Part shown: positions 34,547 through 45,890 of the stretch, piece after piece
Layout: every line of letters begins with the position of its first letter
Position numbering within the stretch: the first letter of the stretch is position 1
Source of the DNA: Halichondria panicea
Lineage: Eukaryota > Porifera > Demospongiae > Suberitida > Halichondriidae
Assembly (NCBI RefSeq): GCF_963675165.1
Contig: NC_087379.1
Coordinates: 5,845,442-5,909,441 of the forward strand
Length of the DNA stretch: 64,000 nt
Reading direction: 5' to 3'
Position numbers and translations under genes: made by a program
Notes under the pieces: generated by a model
Database searches by the model: none
What the model was told of the DNA's origin: nothing
What the model saw: the letters and a program-made list of their open reading frames with translations, nothing else

Positions 34547-37500
34547 ATGACAACTCAGTCAGAAGCAAAGAAGTCTACAAGTACAGAACCAAAGGTGATA
34601 TATGCAGCAAGAGGAGCTAGAGTAGAGTAGAGCTGCATAATTCTGTACTCTTATGAGGAGGAGGTTGCACTTTTCTACTTTTTGTATACTGATGACTTTT
34701 CTTTGCATTTTTCCCACTACTACCAGTGGAGAAGTGGTCGTCTGACTGGAGTGTCTGGAGGGGAACATGCTCACTGGATCAAACGGGTGAGGGGGTGTGG
34801 TGTCGATCACTCGGTATAAATATATCCGTACACACACATCTCACACATACACACGCACACACAACAGTCTGCTGCTAGGGCTCACTTGAGGGCCAGTGGA
34901 TTCAAGGTACACTGTTCATAGTCTTTTCATACTGTACACTTTAATTATAAGCTCTATCATTTCTACTTTAGGACGAAGACTTCAAAAAGCCGATAATCAC
35001 GGTAGTGTGTCCGTACAGCAATGCTCTTCCCTGTAACAACCACTTTCGGTGAGCAACTAGCATGACCTCTCTATTTGCTTGACTTTAGGACATGAAATCT
35101 CACTTTCGAAATCTGTCACACCTACATGTACACAGACTATTCAACCGTTCCTCCCCTCTGCAGTGAGCTTAGTGACCTGGTGTGTGCCGAGGTAGAGAGG
35201 AGAGGAGGCAAACCCTTTGTTTGTGGTACACCTGTCGTCAGTGACGGAGAAACAATGGCAAGTCAAGCACCGTCTGATTAATGCACCAACTGTCGTTCGT
35301 CTGTATGTATATAATAGTGAATCGTAGCAAATTTCAGAAAGCTTGGAAGTAGGAGTAATTGCTATTTTAGTGCTGATCGTCTCATACTCGGGTGCTCTTC
35401 TATTTTCTAGTTGTTATAATTATACATGTTTTCACTACTATCTCTTACCCCCGTGTAGGGCTCTGATGGTATGAGATATTCCCTCATCTCCAGAGACTGG
35501 ATAGCCGACTGTGTGGAGATCATGCACGAGGCTTATGCTGCAGTGAGTACTATAATAGCTTCATGGTCGCCTAAGTCGCCATAGTCTCAGGTAAAATGAG
35601 ATTTCATGGCGATAATGTACACACTGCAATCTCACTGTAAAGAGTCCAATGAGTACCTTCCATTTGTTCCTACCTACAATAGGTTTGTAATAATTATGGT
35701 TGATACAATGGTTAGATATACGTACACCACGTCGCTCATTCAATGCTCCTGTTCATATATTATAGGATGCTGTAATTGCTCTAGGAGGCTGTGACAAAAC
35801 AGGTCAGCTACTACTCATAATTGTGACTGGATAATAAATTATGTTACGATTATTTTCTATGCAGTGCCTGGTGTTTTGATGCCTCTTGCTCGGCTCGACG
35901 CTGTAAGTCAGTGGTTGTATACTTTATTATAACGACCTTGACTCACCCTCGCTCGGCTCCCTCTCTCAGATTGGGATCTCACTGTACGGGGGTACGATCC
36001 TCCCCGGGTGCCGACAGGGAAAGAAGGAGGGGTTGGACGCTCAGAGCATCATGGAGGTAGGGGGCTTGGCATTTCCTGTAGGGTGTAATGTTGGTTGACG
36101 TTTTGTTGCAAAGAATAGCCACCCCTTAAAATCTCAAAGCTTATACAGTATTCATAAGTGTGATTATGAACATTATAAAGGAGCCCTGAAGGAAGCTTTT
36201 AGTCTATTCTCTAAGAGAAGCTAGTTGTTGATAGAGTCTCTATAGGCTATAGGTGCGTATGGAGCTGGCAGTATTGACATAGAGGAGCTCCATGATATTG
36301 AGAAGTGCTCTCTTCCCGGCTCAGGAGCTTGTGGTGAGGGACACCTGCTTATCTTGATCCATATCATCCTTCTTATGACAACTTTATACCCACAGGAGGT
36401 ATGTTCACTGCTAACACAATGTCTGCTGCTGTGGAGGCTCTGGGAATGGCACTGCCAGGTAGGTAAAGCCAGACACTCGAACTGTAAAAGTTTCAGTTGT
36501 TTTTTGTTACCCTTAGGCACTGCCTCTGGTCCTGCTGTCACCCGTGACAACGAGGTGACTTCTCAAAAGCGTGAGGATTGTCAGCGTACAGTGGAGCAGG
36601 TGTTTGCTCTGTTGGATAGCAAGACACACACCAGGGAAATCATGACAAAGAAGGTTAGGAGGTGTCCCCCTAACTTAATAGTCAAGAAAGTCATTTAGAT
36701 TTGATTTTTCTGCAGGCGTTTGAGAATGCTGTGACTGTGGTACTTGCAGTGGGTGGCTCCACCAATAGTGTACTGCATCTGCTGGCTTTGGCAAATGAGT
36801 GAGTTCGAGAATATCTAGTCACTGGGTTATGGTTACGGTACCACAACAAATTTAACTGCAAGATCTCAGAGTGGTCGAATGTTATAATAAGCTGATTGTC
36901 GCTTATAGCCTAACTTCCACCTGCAAAATGTACTCGTTATGTACATGTAGGGCTGATGTGGATCTGTGTATTGAGGACTTCAACAGGATTGCTGATCGTG
37001 TGCCTCTGCTAGGCAACTTCAAGCCTCATGGAAAGGTTTCCATTACATATACTGAGCACATTCCTGTACACTCACCACATACCCTTGTACACACCGTGGT
37101 CAAGACAACCACATACCCTTGTACACACCATGGTCAAGACAACCACATACCATTGTGCACACAGTAGTAACCACATACCTCTGTACCCACAGTACCACAT
37201 GGCAGACCTGCACACTGCTGGAGGCCTCCCGATACTCATGAAGGAGCTACTAGACGCAGGGCTCTTACATGGTGACTGTCTCACAGTGACCGGAAAGACT
37301 GTGGCAGAGAATTTATCATCTGTCTCCAAAGCATCTGATCTGACACAGGACGTTGTGTACCCCATCTCTAAACCCCTCTCCCCTCCCGGGCACCACATTA
37401 CCATTATCAAGGTGAGATGGATAAGCTGTGTGTATTCTCACCTATATATGCAATCATTGTGAGTAAGTCATTTTGTTCTGCATGTGCGTTTTATTTAAAC

Positions 37501-38677
37501 AGCTATTCACAATGTTTACATTTAGATGGTGAACATTTTCTCATCCTTGCATCCCAGGGTAGCCTGGCAACAGACAGTGCCGTGCTGAAGCTGAGTGGGA
37601 AAGTGTTTGACAAGCCGTTCAAAGGCCCAGTGAGTCTACACACCATGCATGGACACAATGCCCTCCTTTATTGAGTGTGTCTGCTTGTTCCCAGGTGATT
37701 GTGTTCGATGGGGAGGGGCCAGCCTATGATGCCATTATGGGTGGCCAGGTTAAACCAGGACAGGTGCTCGTCATACGATATGAAGGACCCAAGGGAAGGT
37801 GAGCAAGTGTATTCATTTATTTTAAGACAAGTGCACAAAATAATATTTACATGTAGCCTTCATGAAATCCATGCCTTGGTTGTTAGCCACATCTGTCACT
37901 ATAGCTACGGTTTTATCAGTTTCAGTTTCAGTTTATTGCACAGTACCGTGTAGCGGGTATATTTCGAGGGTATAAATGTTCGCGGTTTTCGCGGATTGAG
38001 CCTGTACCGCGAAAATTTATACCCACGAAAATTTATGAATAGTAGGCGTGTTCAGTGTTATGGATTCGAGGCTAACGGTGTGTGGAGGTACAGCTGCATG
38101 TTGATGTGCGCATGCGCCAAAAGGCTGGAACTCAGACCACGAAAATGAAATCCGCGAAAATTTATACCCTCGAAATATACCCGCTATACGGTGTATATAC
38201 TAGAATACTTCTCCCATACATGATGATACATTCCCCATTCTTCTCCGTGCAGTCCTGGCATGCCTGAGATGTTGAGTCCAGGCTCTGCACTGGTTGGTGC
38301 CGGCCTGGGGAAGACCGTTCCCTTGATAACTGATGGACGCTTCAGCGGAGCATCTCACGGGATTATGATAGGTCATGTGACACCCGAGGCATTCGTGGGC
38401 GGGCCTATAGCACTGGTGGAGAACGGAGATATGATAAGCATTGATGCTGTCAACAGGAGAGTAGATCTGGTGAGTGTGCAAATCATTATGAGCACTGTAC
38501 ATGTGATGGAATGCCTACATACTCCCCCGCACACCCACGTAGGAGGTCAGTGAGGAGGTCTTGACGGCTCGGAAAGCTTGCTGGAAGATTCCACTAGAGC
38601 GTCAGAAAGTGAAGGGTCTACTGGCAAAGTATCGACGCTCTGTGTCCAGTGCACATACAGGAGCTGTGACCAGCTAA
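34547..38677 (+). CDS. ilvD: Dihydroxy-acid dehydratase, IlvD/EDD family (19 exons, 588 aa)
   Basis: Exons 34547-34594, 34727-34786, 34868-34906, 34972-35048, 35164-35257, 35459-35542, 35766-35802, 35865-35902, 35970-36056, 36246-36333, 36396-36458, 36517-36653, 36716-36798, 36951-37035, 37193-37411, 37558-37629, 37695-37798, 38253-38469, 38543-38677; phases agree throughout. Exon 5 ends at a GC donor (ATG|gcaagt). Family hallmarks: cluster cysteines C70 (PCNNH), C143 (GGCDKT) and C217 (GSGACGGM); [60 protein letters not shown]. It converts 2,3-dihydroxy-3-methyl acids to 2-keto acids in valine, leucine and isoleucine synthesis; a sugar-acid dehydratase role cannot be excluded. No obvious mitochondrial presequence ([12 protein letters not shown]). 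The pathway is absent from most animals. Exons 14-19 are the source of two truncated copies downstream. Confidence 0.9.
37944..38193. mobile_element. TACCGTAT-family MITE in DHAD intron 17
   Basis: Left TACCGTGTAGCGGGTATATT and right aatatacccgctatacgg are inverted, continuing through cgagggtataaat / atttataccctcg. It contains tgcgcatgcgcc, an NRF-1-type palindrome. The two later DHAD copies lack it at this site, so it inserted after duplication or was lost from them. Confidence 0.85.
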
Positions 38678-39306
38678 ACCAACTGTGTATAGTAGAGGCA
38701 ACGTTGTAGTTTTGTCCTGTAAAGCGAACAATTTTTAATTGATGCAGAATTGTATGCATGTATAATTAATACTTGGACCGTGTTTGTATAGCGTATATGA
38801 TTGTGCACTGGTCTTGTTGGCCTAATGAGTAATGTGAACTCTAATGAGCAATGTAGAACGTTTCGTTATCAGCTGTGCAAATGAAATGTCATCATGATCA
38901 GCATGAAGTTGCCTAGCCTCCTTCACCGGCCTTCATAGAAAAGAAGTGAAGTGGGAAGTGCGGCCTGGGATCGAGGCTAGAAGTTGCCCAGACACACATT
39001 CCTTAGGTGGGATGTGGTACCTCCTCTGGAAGTTGCCTTGTTGTATTTGTGGTCTCTACAAATCAGCTATGAATATCTTTTTTGACATCACCCCATTTTT
39101 GCTTCAAGGCGTTCAACGTTCAAGCTCATACAAACTCTGAGCTCAACTCAACAAGAAATTGTGAGTTGATCAGTGCAGTGTGCATGACCTGTACTGTACT
39201 CTTCATGGTTTATTTGATTGCTGTATGTTAGTTTGGATTGACACAACAATATTAGAGTCTATGTGTCCCCACAGAAAAACAAACCTTACAATAAATACTC
39301 AAAGCC
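38678..39306. other. 5' region of TRIM-NHL copy 1
   Basis: Contains the hAT-like mini-element (38914-38980) and a probable 5' UTR intron: donor gtgagttgatcag near 39160 and acceptor ccccacag near 39273, just before the start codon. The same donor and acceptor are conserved before copy 3. Confidence 0.5.
38914..38980. mobile_element. 67-bp hAT-like mini-element, 8-bp TSD
   Basis: Starts TAGCCTCC, ends GGGATCGAGGCTAG, and is flanked by exact 8-bp repeats AAGTTGCC (38906-38913 and 38981-38988). The matching region in unit 3 (near 61220) is an uninterrupted catgaagttgc, a natural empty site. Confidence 0.85.
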
Positions 39307-41529
39307 ATGGCCGAGAGAGTGACTACAAAAGAAGCTCTCAAGAAACTCGATGCTCAACTCGAATGCTCCCTTTGTCTCGACACTTTCAAGCAACCGAAAC
39401 TCTTGCCTTGTTTTCATGTGTTTTGCAAATCCCCGTGTCTGGAGAAACTAGTGACCAAGGATGGACGCTCCCTCACTTGTCCCACCTGTCGACACATTGT
39501 CCCACTGTCAGAGAGGGGAGTGGCTGGACTGCAATCAAACTTCCACATCGACCACTTGTTTGAGATACAAGATGCTTTCAACAAGGCCGAAGACGACAAT
39601 GATACGAACTGTGGCAGCTGTGAGAATGGCAAAGCCACTGGGTACTGTAACGACTGTGGCGACTTTTTGTGTGACGAGTGTCAAGCTGCTCACAAAAGAG
39701 TTAAACTTTCCAGGAATCATAAACTAATTTCGCTGGATGAACTCAAAGCTCAAGTGACTAGCCTGGTTCCCCCCAAGAAGGCCGTCCCCCATTGCCCCAA
39801 ACACTCAGGGAATGACCTCAAGATATACTGCGATACCTGCTCCACTCTCATTTGCACGGACTGCACCATTCGTCTCCACAAAGACCACAACTACGACCTG
39901 GTGGCTGATGTGCTGACCAAGCACAAAGAAGAACTTGTCTCCAGTCTCAAACCAGTCAAAGAGAAGCTGGACAGTGTACAACAAGCTCTGAAGGACTTGG
40001 ACACAAGAGTCAAGGTAATCCACGATCAAAGGGCCACAATTGAAGCCAACATCCACAAGGAGATTGACGAACAACATCAACTGTTGGACCAACGAAGGGC
40101 AGAGCTCGTGGGAGAGCTAGAGATGCTGACCCAGCAGAAGTTGAAAGATCTGGCGGCACAGAGGGACCAAGTGGAGATCACTCAGGTGAAACTGACCAGC
40201 TGTCTGGAGTACGCTGAAGGAGGTCTCAAAACAGGCACACACGGTGAAGTGCTCCAAATAAAATCTCCCGTTCTCAAGAGAGTCAAACAAATTTCTACTG
40301 AATTCGAATCAAATGCTATTCAGCCAGAGAGAAAGGCTGACCTGGAACTGATCACTAAAGGAAAAGAACTGATCACTAAAGGAAAAGAACCTCTCCAACA
40401 AGCTTGTCGAGATTTCTTAGAGATTGAACAGTGTGGTTCATTCAGCTTAGAGAACAGCCACACGACAGGAGATGGTCTGAAAGGTGCTACAACTGGAGAA
40501 ACAAAAACTGTATCCTTTCAAGCAATGACCAAGAAAAACAAGAAATCCAAAAACAAACTCAACCTCAAAGCTGAACTGGTGCATATCGTTAGCAAAGACA
40601 GATTGAAATGTGAAGTGATCGAGCAACAACATGGCCAACACAAGATCAACTATTGCCCTGTGAAACGAGGAAAGCATGAACTACACATCACTGTCAATGG
40701 GGACGCAGTACGAGGCAGTCCATTCCCAATAGCTGTAGCCCCATCACCACAGAGCTTCGTCAAGCCTTCCCGAGTTGTACGAGGTTTGAACAGCCCACGA
40801 GGCTCTGTCTCCAACAATAAGGGACAGTTGGTTGTTATTGAAGGTAATGGAACTACTGTCTCTATATGGACACCAGAGGGTGAGAAGATACGAATTTTTG
40901 ATCAGATGAGTAAGGCACTTGCACTGACTGTGGACAAAGACGACAACATCTATGTAGTTGATTCTCAAAACGTGAATAAGTTCTCATCTGACGGAGATTT
41001 TGTGAAAGCTGGTGATAGTAAAGGCAATGGTAACTTTAAGTTAATTGACCCACGTGGTATCTGTTATAACAGAAGAGACAACAACCTGTATGTGATTGAT
41101 CACGGTAACTACAAAATAAAAGTGCTCTCTACTGAACTGAAGTTCGTACGGTGTTTCGGTGGTATACACAGCTCATTTCATGCAACATTTGATAGTGCCA
41201 ACAACCTCTATGTGACTGAACACGATATCCATCGAGTACAAGTCTTCACTGCTGAAGGTGTGTTCCTGAGAACCTTCTCACAAAAAGCCGACGGTCAGAA
41301 GCTGAACTCACCCAAGGCCATAGCCATCGACAGCAGTGACACTGTGTACGTCAGTGAGAATGGACCGCATCATGTGAGTGTGTTTACATCTCAGGGAGCC
41401 TACATCACCACGTTTGGTGGACCAGGAACGAAAGAGGGACAGTTTAATGGCATTTATGGACTCTCTATTGATCGCAATGACTCTGTTGTTGTGTCCGATC
41501 CAGGCAACGGGCGATTGCAGATATTCTAA
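39307..41529 (+). CDS. TRIM-NHL protein, copy 1 (740 aa, single coding exon)
   Basis: RING at residues 20-60 (ECSLCLDTF, LPCFHVFCKSPC, CPTCRH) with three residues between C40 and C44 instead of the usual two; B-box 1 about 100-145 (CNDCGDFLCDECQAAH); B-box 2 about 160-205 (PKHSGNDLKIYCDTC); coiled coil about 205-305; a filamin-type repeat about 395-465 (RGKHELHITVNGDAVRGSPF); NHL beta-propeller about 470-740 ending GNGRLQIF. The order matches TRIM2/3/71-type proteins: E3 ubiquitin ligases whose propeller binds RNA or protein. Copy 1 has a tandem 8-residue duplication (ELITKGK) and shortened propeller blades (VVDSQNVNKF; a blade start reduced to GGIHSSF) relative to copies 2 and 3. The ATG is the first in frame after a conserved acceptor. 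Confidence 0.9.
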   Translation: MAERVTTKEALKKLDAQLECSLCLDTFKQPKLLPCFHVFCKSPCLEKLVTKDGRSLTCPTCRHIVPLSERGVAGLQSNFHIDHLFEIQDAFNKAEDDNDTNCGSCENGKATGYCNDCGDFLCDECQAAHKRVKLSRNHKLISLDELKAQVTSLVPPKKAVPHCPKHSGNDLKIYCDTCSTLICTDCTIRLHKDHNYDLVADVLTKHKEELVSSLKPVKEKLDSVQQALKDLDTRVKVIHDQRATIEANIHKEIDEQHQLLDQRRAELVGELEMLTQQKLKDLAAQRDQVEITQVKLTSCLEYAEGGLKTGTHGEVLQIKSPVLKRVKQISTEFESNAIQPERKADLELITKGKELITKGKEPLQQACRDFLEIEQCGSFSLENSHTTGDGLKGATTGETKTVSFQAMTKKNKKSKNKLNLKAELVHIVSKDRLKCEVIEQQHGQHKINYCPVKRGKHELHITVNGDAVRGSPFPIAVAPSPQSFVKPSRVVRGLNSPRGSVSNNKGQLVVIEGNGTTVSIWTPEGEKIRIFDQMSKALALTVDKDDNIYVVDSQNVNKFSSDGDFVKAGDSKGNGNFKLIDPRGICYNRRDNNLYVIDHGNYKIKVLSTELKFVRCFGGIHSSFHATFDSANNLYVTEHDIHRVQVFTAEGVFLRTFSQKADGQKLNSPKAIAIDSSDTVYVSENGPHHVSVFTSQGAYITTFGGPGTKEGQFNGIYGLSIDRNDSVVVSDPGNGRLQIF

Positions 41530-41686
41530 CGAAATAAGTAGAAAAGTGGACAAAGTAGTAGCTCTGTGTAGAAATAGTTGGTAGCGTTATTATTTTATTT
41601 GGAATGTGAAATGAAACTATTATCTGTTGTGTTGATGCAATTATAGTGGTAGGTAAAGATCATCATAATAAAAAGTAACATCCAGC

Positions 41687-43831
41687 ATGGCCATACAGCA
41701 ACCAAAGCCTCCTCCAAATCAGCAGCTGTATGAGTTTCTACTGTTTGGCAGTGTGTCTGACAGTGAACTGCCCTCTTTACTGCACCGACTGAGAGGACTG
41801 GCAGACTTTGCAACCTGTGGAGGCATAGCATTCATTGACAAGGAGCAAACTTATAAAAATTGGTCCGTGGCGTGTTAATAGTGTGTCCTGTACAGTATGT
41901 GATATATGCCATTGGTCATTTAATACAGAAATAGGCAACACTCGTTCTGTAGTTAGAGTTCGACAGTCGCTAGACAATGCCGAGGCCCCCTTGTGAGTTA
42001 CACACTGCCCACACGTGTACCCATACCATATACCTGTTACTATACCTCTTATCTTGTTCCCCAGGCAACTCATATACACTGGGCAGCTGGACCTGGGTGA
42101 TGCTATCAGGCCGGCTGGAGTGAGGAGTTATGTACACACTGCATGCAGTAACAACACCGCAGAATGCCTCAAGGAAATGGGATTCATGTAAGCACTTTTA
42201 ATGGCAGGAATGTGCCCAGAATTGTCTTGTATGGTAGCTATTTTCAATCCATAATCTCAAAACTAGAGCACTGAAGTGCTAACCCTCGGCTGTTGACATG
42301 ATCTACAAGTGTATAGCAACCCAAAGAGTGTTGCTGGCTATAAAGCAGCAAGTAACGTAACAGGCTGAGATTGGAGTTTATAATAATTATAGTACATGCA
42401 TTATTTGCCTGTTTATGACATCTGAGTTTTACCTCCATTCTGAATTCTATGGACTAGACAGCAAAGCCAAGAAGCATGGAGTCTTAGAAATAATTTATGG
42501 CTTTTGGGGTATGCTCTGGGCCGGGTAGGAAAAGAAATAACAATCATAATTCTAGCTTTCTACTTTAGTGACCCTGTTCCATTTGTTCCTAATACAGGAT
42601 CATTTCAGCTGTAATACGTAGGCTATCTCAAGTAAAGGCCGTGTGTAGTTAGCTAGCTGCCAACGTCCAAGTTAGCTTTTCCTCGCTTTTATTCGACAAC
42701 AAAGCTTTAACATCGAAATCTACCACAGTTAAAATTAATAACTTGTTGTGTGAAGGCTATCCAGTCTGTAAGCGCAGTGCTGTGGTATCCAGGTGACCAG
42801 ACTCACAATTACAAACAGACAAACAAACCAAACGACTACTATACCCGTGACCGCCCACGCACGCCTCGGATAATCAACACACAAATTTACCTTTTGTAAT
42901 AACCTCTAAAATGTGGTAATAACTACATGTAGGCCTAAGAGGTGGTATATTTTTGTCTAGTCTAGAGGTGGTTAGTACCGACCACCACCGACCAGTGTGG
43001 TCATATCCCTACTTAAGTTCAAATAGTTTGTGACTACACTACACACACATTATAAATTCAACAGACACGATTCTAACGATTCAACATACATGTACAAGTA
43101 CTTAGTTTATCATTGATTATAATTAATTGTTGGTTGTGCTAGCCTACACAAGGGAAGATAGGTCGACTGCCTTTCCCTAATCCACCGATGTACCGGTAGT
43201 ACATGTATGTGAAGGTGCATAGCTTAAAATGCATTCAAGAGTCTATATAATACAAGAGAGAGAAAAAAGTATAGACGTAGCATAACCTTGCATCCGAAAA
43301 TTAATGTAATCTCCTGCTTTGTAACAAAAGTGACCAATCTGAGGCCCAGAGCTGCTACTAATAAATTCTCATTAATTTATTATGCATTTCAGGCAGGAAG
43401 TGACGTACGTTGCTTTCCGAATTATTTCTGATGCACGGTTATACTACATTCGATACTCTCTCTTATGGGCTTTTGATTATTATAGATAATTAAGCCTGTT
43501 GGGAAAAGTGCTACATAGATAAGGCTATTTGGGGAGAGTTCTTGTTGTACTAGCAAGTACATAGCACTAAGTTATATGCCATTCAGCTTAAATATCGTGA
43601 TCAACATGGTAAATTTGTATTACTGTTCATACTACCCCCTCCCCGCCCACCCACCCACCCACACACACACAGCCGTCAGGAGAGGGAGCTGGTGTAGCGG
43701 GTGCCCAGCTGTTGTCAGAGCACTACCTAGTGGAGTTGTCAGCTGTGACCACATCAGGGCACGACAACGTTGGTATGGAGATGAGGGCTTTCGCTGAGCA
43801 ACTCAAACTGTATCCTATGGAGCAATTGTGA
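41687..43831 (+). pseudogene. MED18: Mediator subunit 18, copy a (exon 4 deleted, exon 1 frameshift)
   Basis: Exons recognised: 41687-41862 (YEFLLFGSVSDSELPSLLHR), 41929-41992 (GNTRSVVRVRQSLDNAEAPL), 42065-42187 (QLIYTGQLDLGDA, LKEMGF) and 43673-43831 (LLSEHYLVELSAVTTSGHDN, ending PMEQL). These match human MED18 blocks (LLQGSV, LIHRLRGL, FLMEMGF, SYLVELSVVAP, FAEQLK). Near the exon 1 donor the run has five A where copy b has four, shifting the frame. Exon 4 (VFRKGQMKIAVFKLYQ in copy b) is absent: a deletion of roughly 350 bp lies near 43130. Without exon 4 the exon 3 and exon 5 phases do not join. MED18 belongs to the Mediator head module. Confidence 0.82.
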
Positions 43832-44265
43832 ATTATATTATGATTATACAGCTAGTGTACATATGGTGAATTATGGGAGGTGCATATAATATCATAGCTT
43901 GCTTGTGTTAATTGGCTTGTGAAACAAACATTGTTTATTGCCAAGCTTGTAGGTAAACATTAGTTGCTTAAAGTGTTCGTGTGCTCTGACAGTAGATGAT
44001 GCTGTTTGGCCTGGCTTTTAGTTGTACTTAGCAATGTAAATTAGTCCACTAGTAGTTGCCTGGCAATATGGTGCCAACCATACAGCTAGTGGATTCTGAA
44101 GCTGAAACTATGTGGTTGATTTAAACTAATAGCTATAACACACGAATCAGACTCTTGGCAGCTAAAACAGCTTTGGCAGGTAACACGCAGTTGAACTTTG
44201 ACCTAATGAATGTGAGTCTAAAACACTTCCTTGACTCCCAGATGTCGTACTTCCTCTGGTGTAGG
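43832..44265. other. MED18-to-DHAD duplication junction, unit 1/2
   Basis: MED18 3' flank shared with 59173-59609. No gene is recognised; the duplication breakpoint into DHAD intron 13 is just before 44266, where gtgtag precedes the exon 14 copy. Confidence 0.6.
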
Positions 44266-45656
44266 GCTGATGTGGATCTGTGTATTGAGGACTTCAACAG
44301 GATTGCTATCGTGTGCCTCTGCTAGGCAACTTTAAGCCTCATGGAAAGGTTAGCATTATAATTATATATTGAGCACATTCCTGTACCCTCACCACATACC
44401 CTTGTACACACCATGGTCAAGACAACCACATACCCTTGTGCACACAGTAGTAACCACATACCTCTGTATCCACAGTACCACATGGCAGACCTGCACACTG
44501 CTGGAGGCCTCCCTATACTCATGAAGGAGCTACTAGACGCAGGGCTCTTACATGGTGACTGTCTCACAGTGACCGGAAAGACTGTGGCAGAGAATTTATC
44601 ATCTGTCTCCAAAGCATCTGATCTGACACAGGACGTTGTGTACGCATTCTCTAAACCTCTCTCCCCTCCCGGGCACCACATTACCATTATCAAGGTGAGA
44701 TGGATAAGAGCTGTGTGTATTCTCACCTATGCGAGTAAGTCATTTTGTTCTGCATGTGCGTTTTGTTTAAACAGCTATTCTCAATTACATTTAGATGGTG
44801 AAAATTATATGCATTTTCCTCATAATTGCATCCCAGGGTAACCTGGCAACAGACAGTGCCGTGCTGAAGCTGAGTGGGAAAGTGTTTGACAAGCCGTTCA
44901 AGGGCCCAGTGAGTCTACACACCATGCATGGACACAATGCCTCCTTTATTGAGTGTGTCTGCTTGTTCCCAGGCGATTGTGTTCGATGGTGAGGGGCCAG
45001 CCTATGATGCCATTATGGGCGGCCAGGTTAAACCAGGACAGGTGCTCGTGATACGATATGAGGACCCAAGGGAAGGTGAGCAAGTTAGTGTATTCCATTA
45101 GTTGCATTTAATTAAAATATTTATCCTGAATCATGCCTTGGTTGTTTTGTAAATGTAAATTTCAGTTTCAGTTTCTGTTTATTGTACAATAGTTGAATAC
45201 TTAATTCCCCCACACATGATAGAACCTCTCTCCTCCGTGTAGTCCTGGCATGCCTGAGATACTGAGTCCAGGCTCTGCACTAGTTGGTGCACTAGTTGGT
45301 GCCGGCCTAAGGTAAGACCGTTCCCTTGATAACTGATGGACGCATGATTGGTCATGTGACACCTGAGGCATTCGTGGGCGGGCCTATAGCACTAGTGGAG
45401 AACGGAGATATGATAAGCATTGATGCTGTCAACAGGAGAGTAGATCTGGTGAGTGTGCAAATCATTATGAGCACTGTACATGTGATGGAATGCCTACATA
45501 CTCCCCCGCACACCCACGCAGGAGGTCAGTAAGGAGGTGTTGACGGCTCGGAAAGCTTGCTGGAAGATTCCCCAAGAGGTTCAGAAAGTGAAGGGTCTAC
45601 TGGCGAAGTATCGACGCTCTGTGTCCAGTGCACATACAGGAGCTGTGACCAGCTAA
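44266..45656 (+). pseudogene. Truncated DHAD copy 2 (exons 14-19, no promoter, several indels)
   Basis: Copies of exons 14 (44266), 15 (44476-44694), 16 (44838-44909), 17 (about 44974), 18 (45243-45449) and 19 (45522-45656). Lesions against the complete gene: GCTGAT to GCTAT in exon 14 (shared with copy 3); one A missing in the GATATGAAGGACC stretch of exon 17; in exon 18 a duplicated gcactagttggt, a changed ctaaggtaag and loss of about 21 bases coding for FSGASHG. Exons 1-13 with two of the three cluster cysteines and the promoter are missing, so it cannot be functional. Confidence 0.92.
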
Positions 45657-45890
45657 ACCAACTGAACATTGTAGTAGAGGCCAAAGTTTTAGTTTTGTCC
45701 TGTAGGGCCATGCAAAGTCAATTTGTAGTTTCTCAGGCCCTCGCGCTTGGAAATTGACAGCTTTACAAAAAAGTTAAATATCACGTGACCTCAAATTAAA
45801 GGCACTAAAAGAAAAGAAAAGGATAAATTTGTATGGTTTTTTGGTCATGAATATAATTATGACTAAAATTAATAAATAATTATGATAATT

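Noticed and set aside
34547..38677. DHAD as bacterial contamination
   Set aside because: Eighteen spliceosomal introns, and duplicated pieces interleaved with MED18 and TRIM-NHL, show it is nuclear.
39414..39638. Antisense open frames conserved across the three TRIM-NHL copies
   Set aside because: They mirror the strongly conserved coding strand (RING and B-box codons); conservation is explained by the sense gene.
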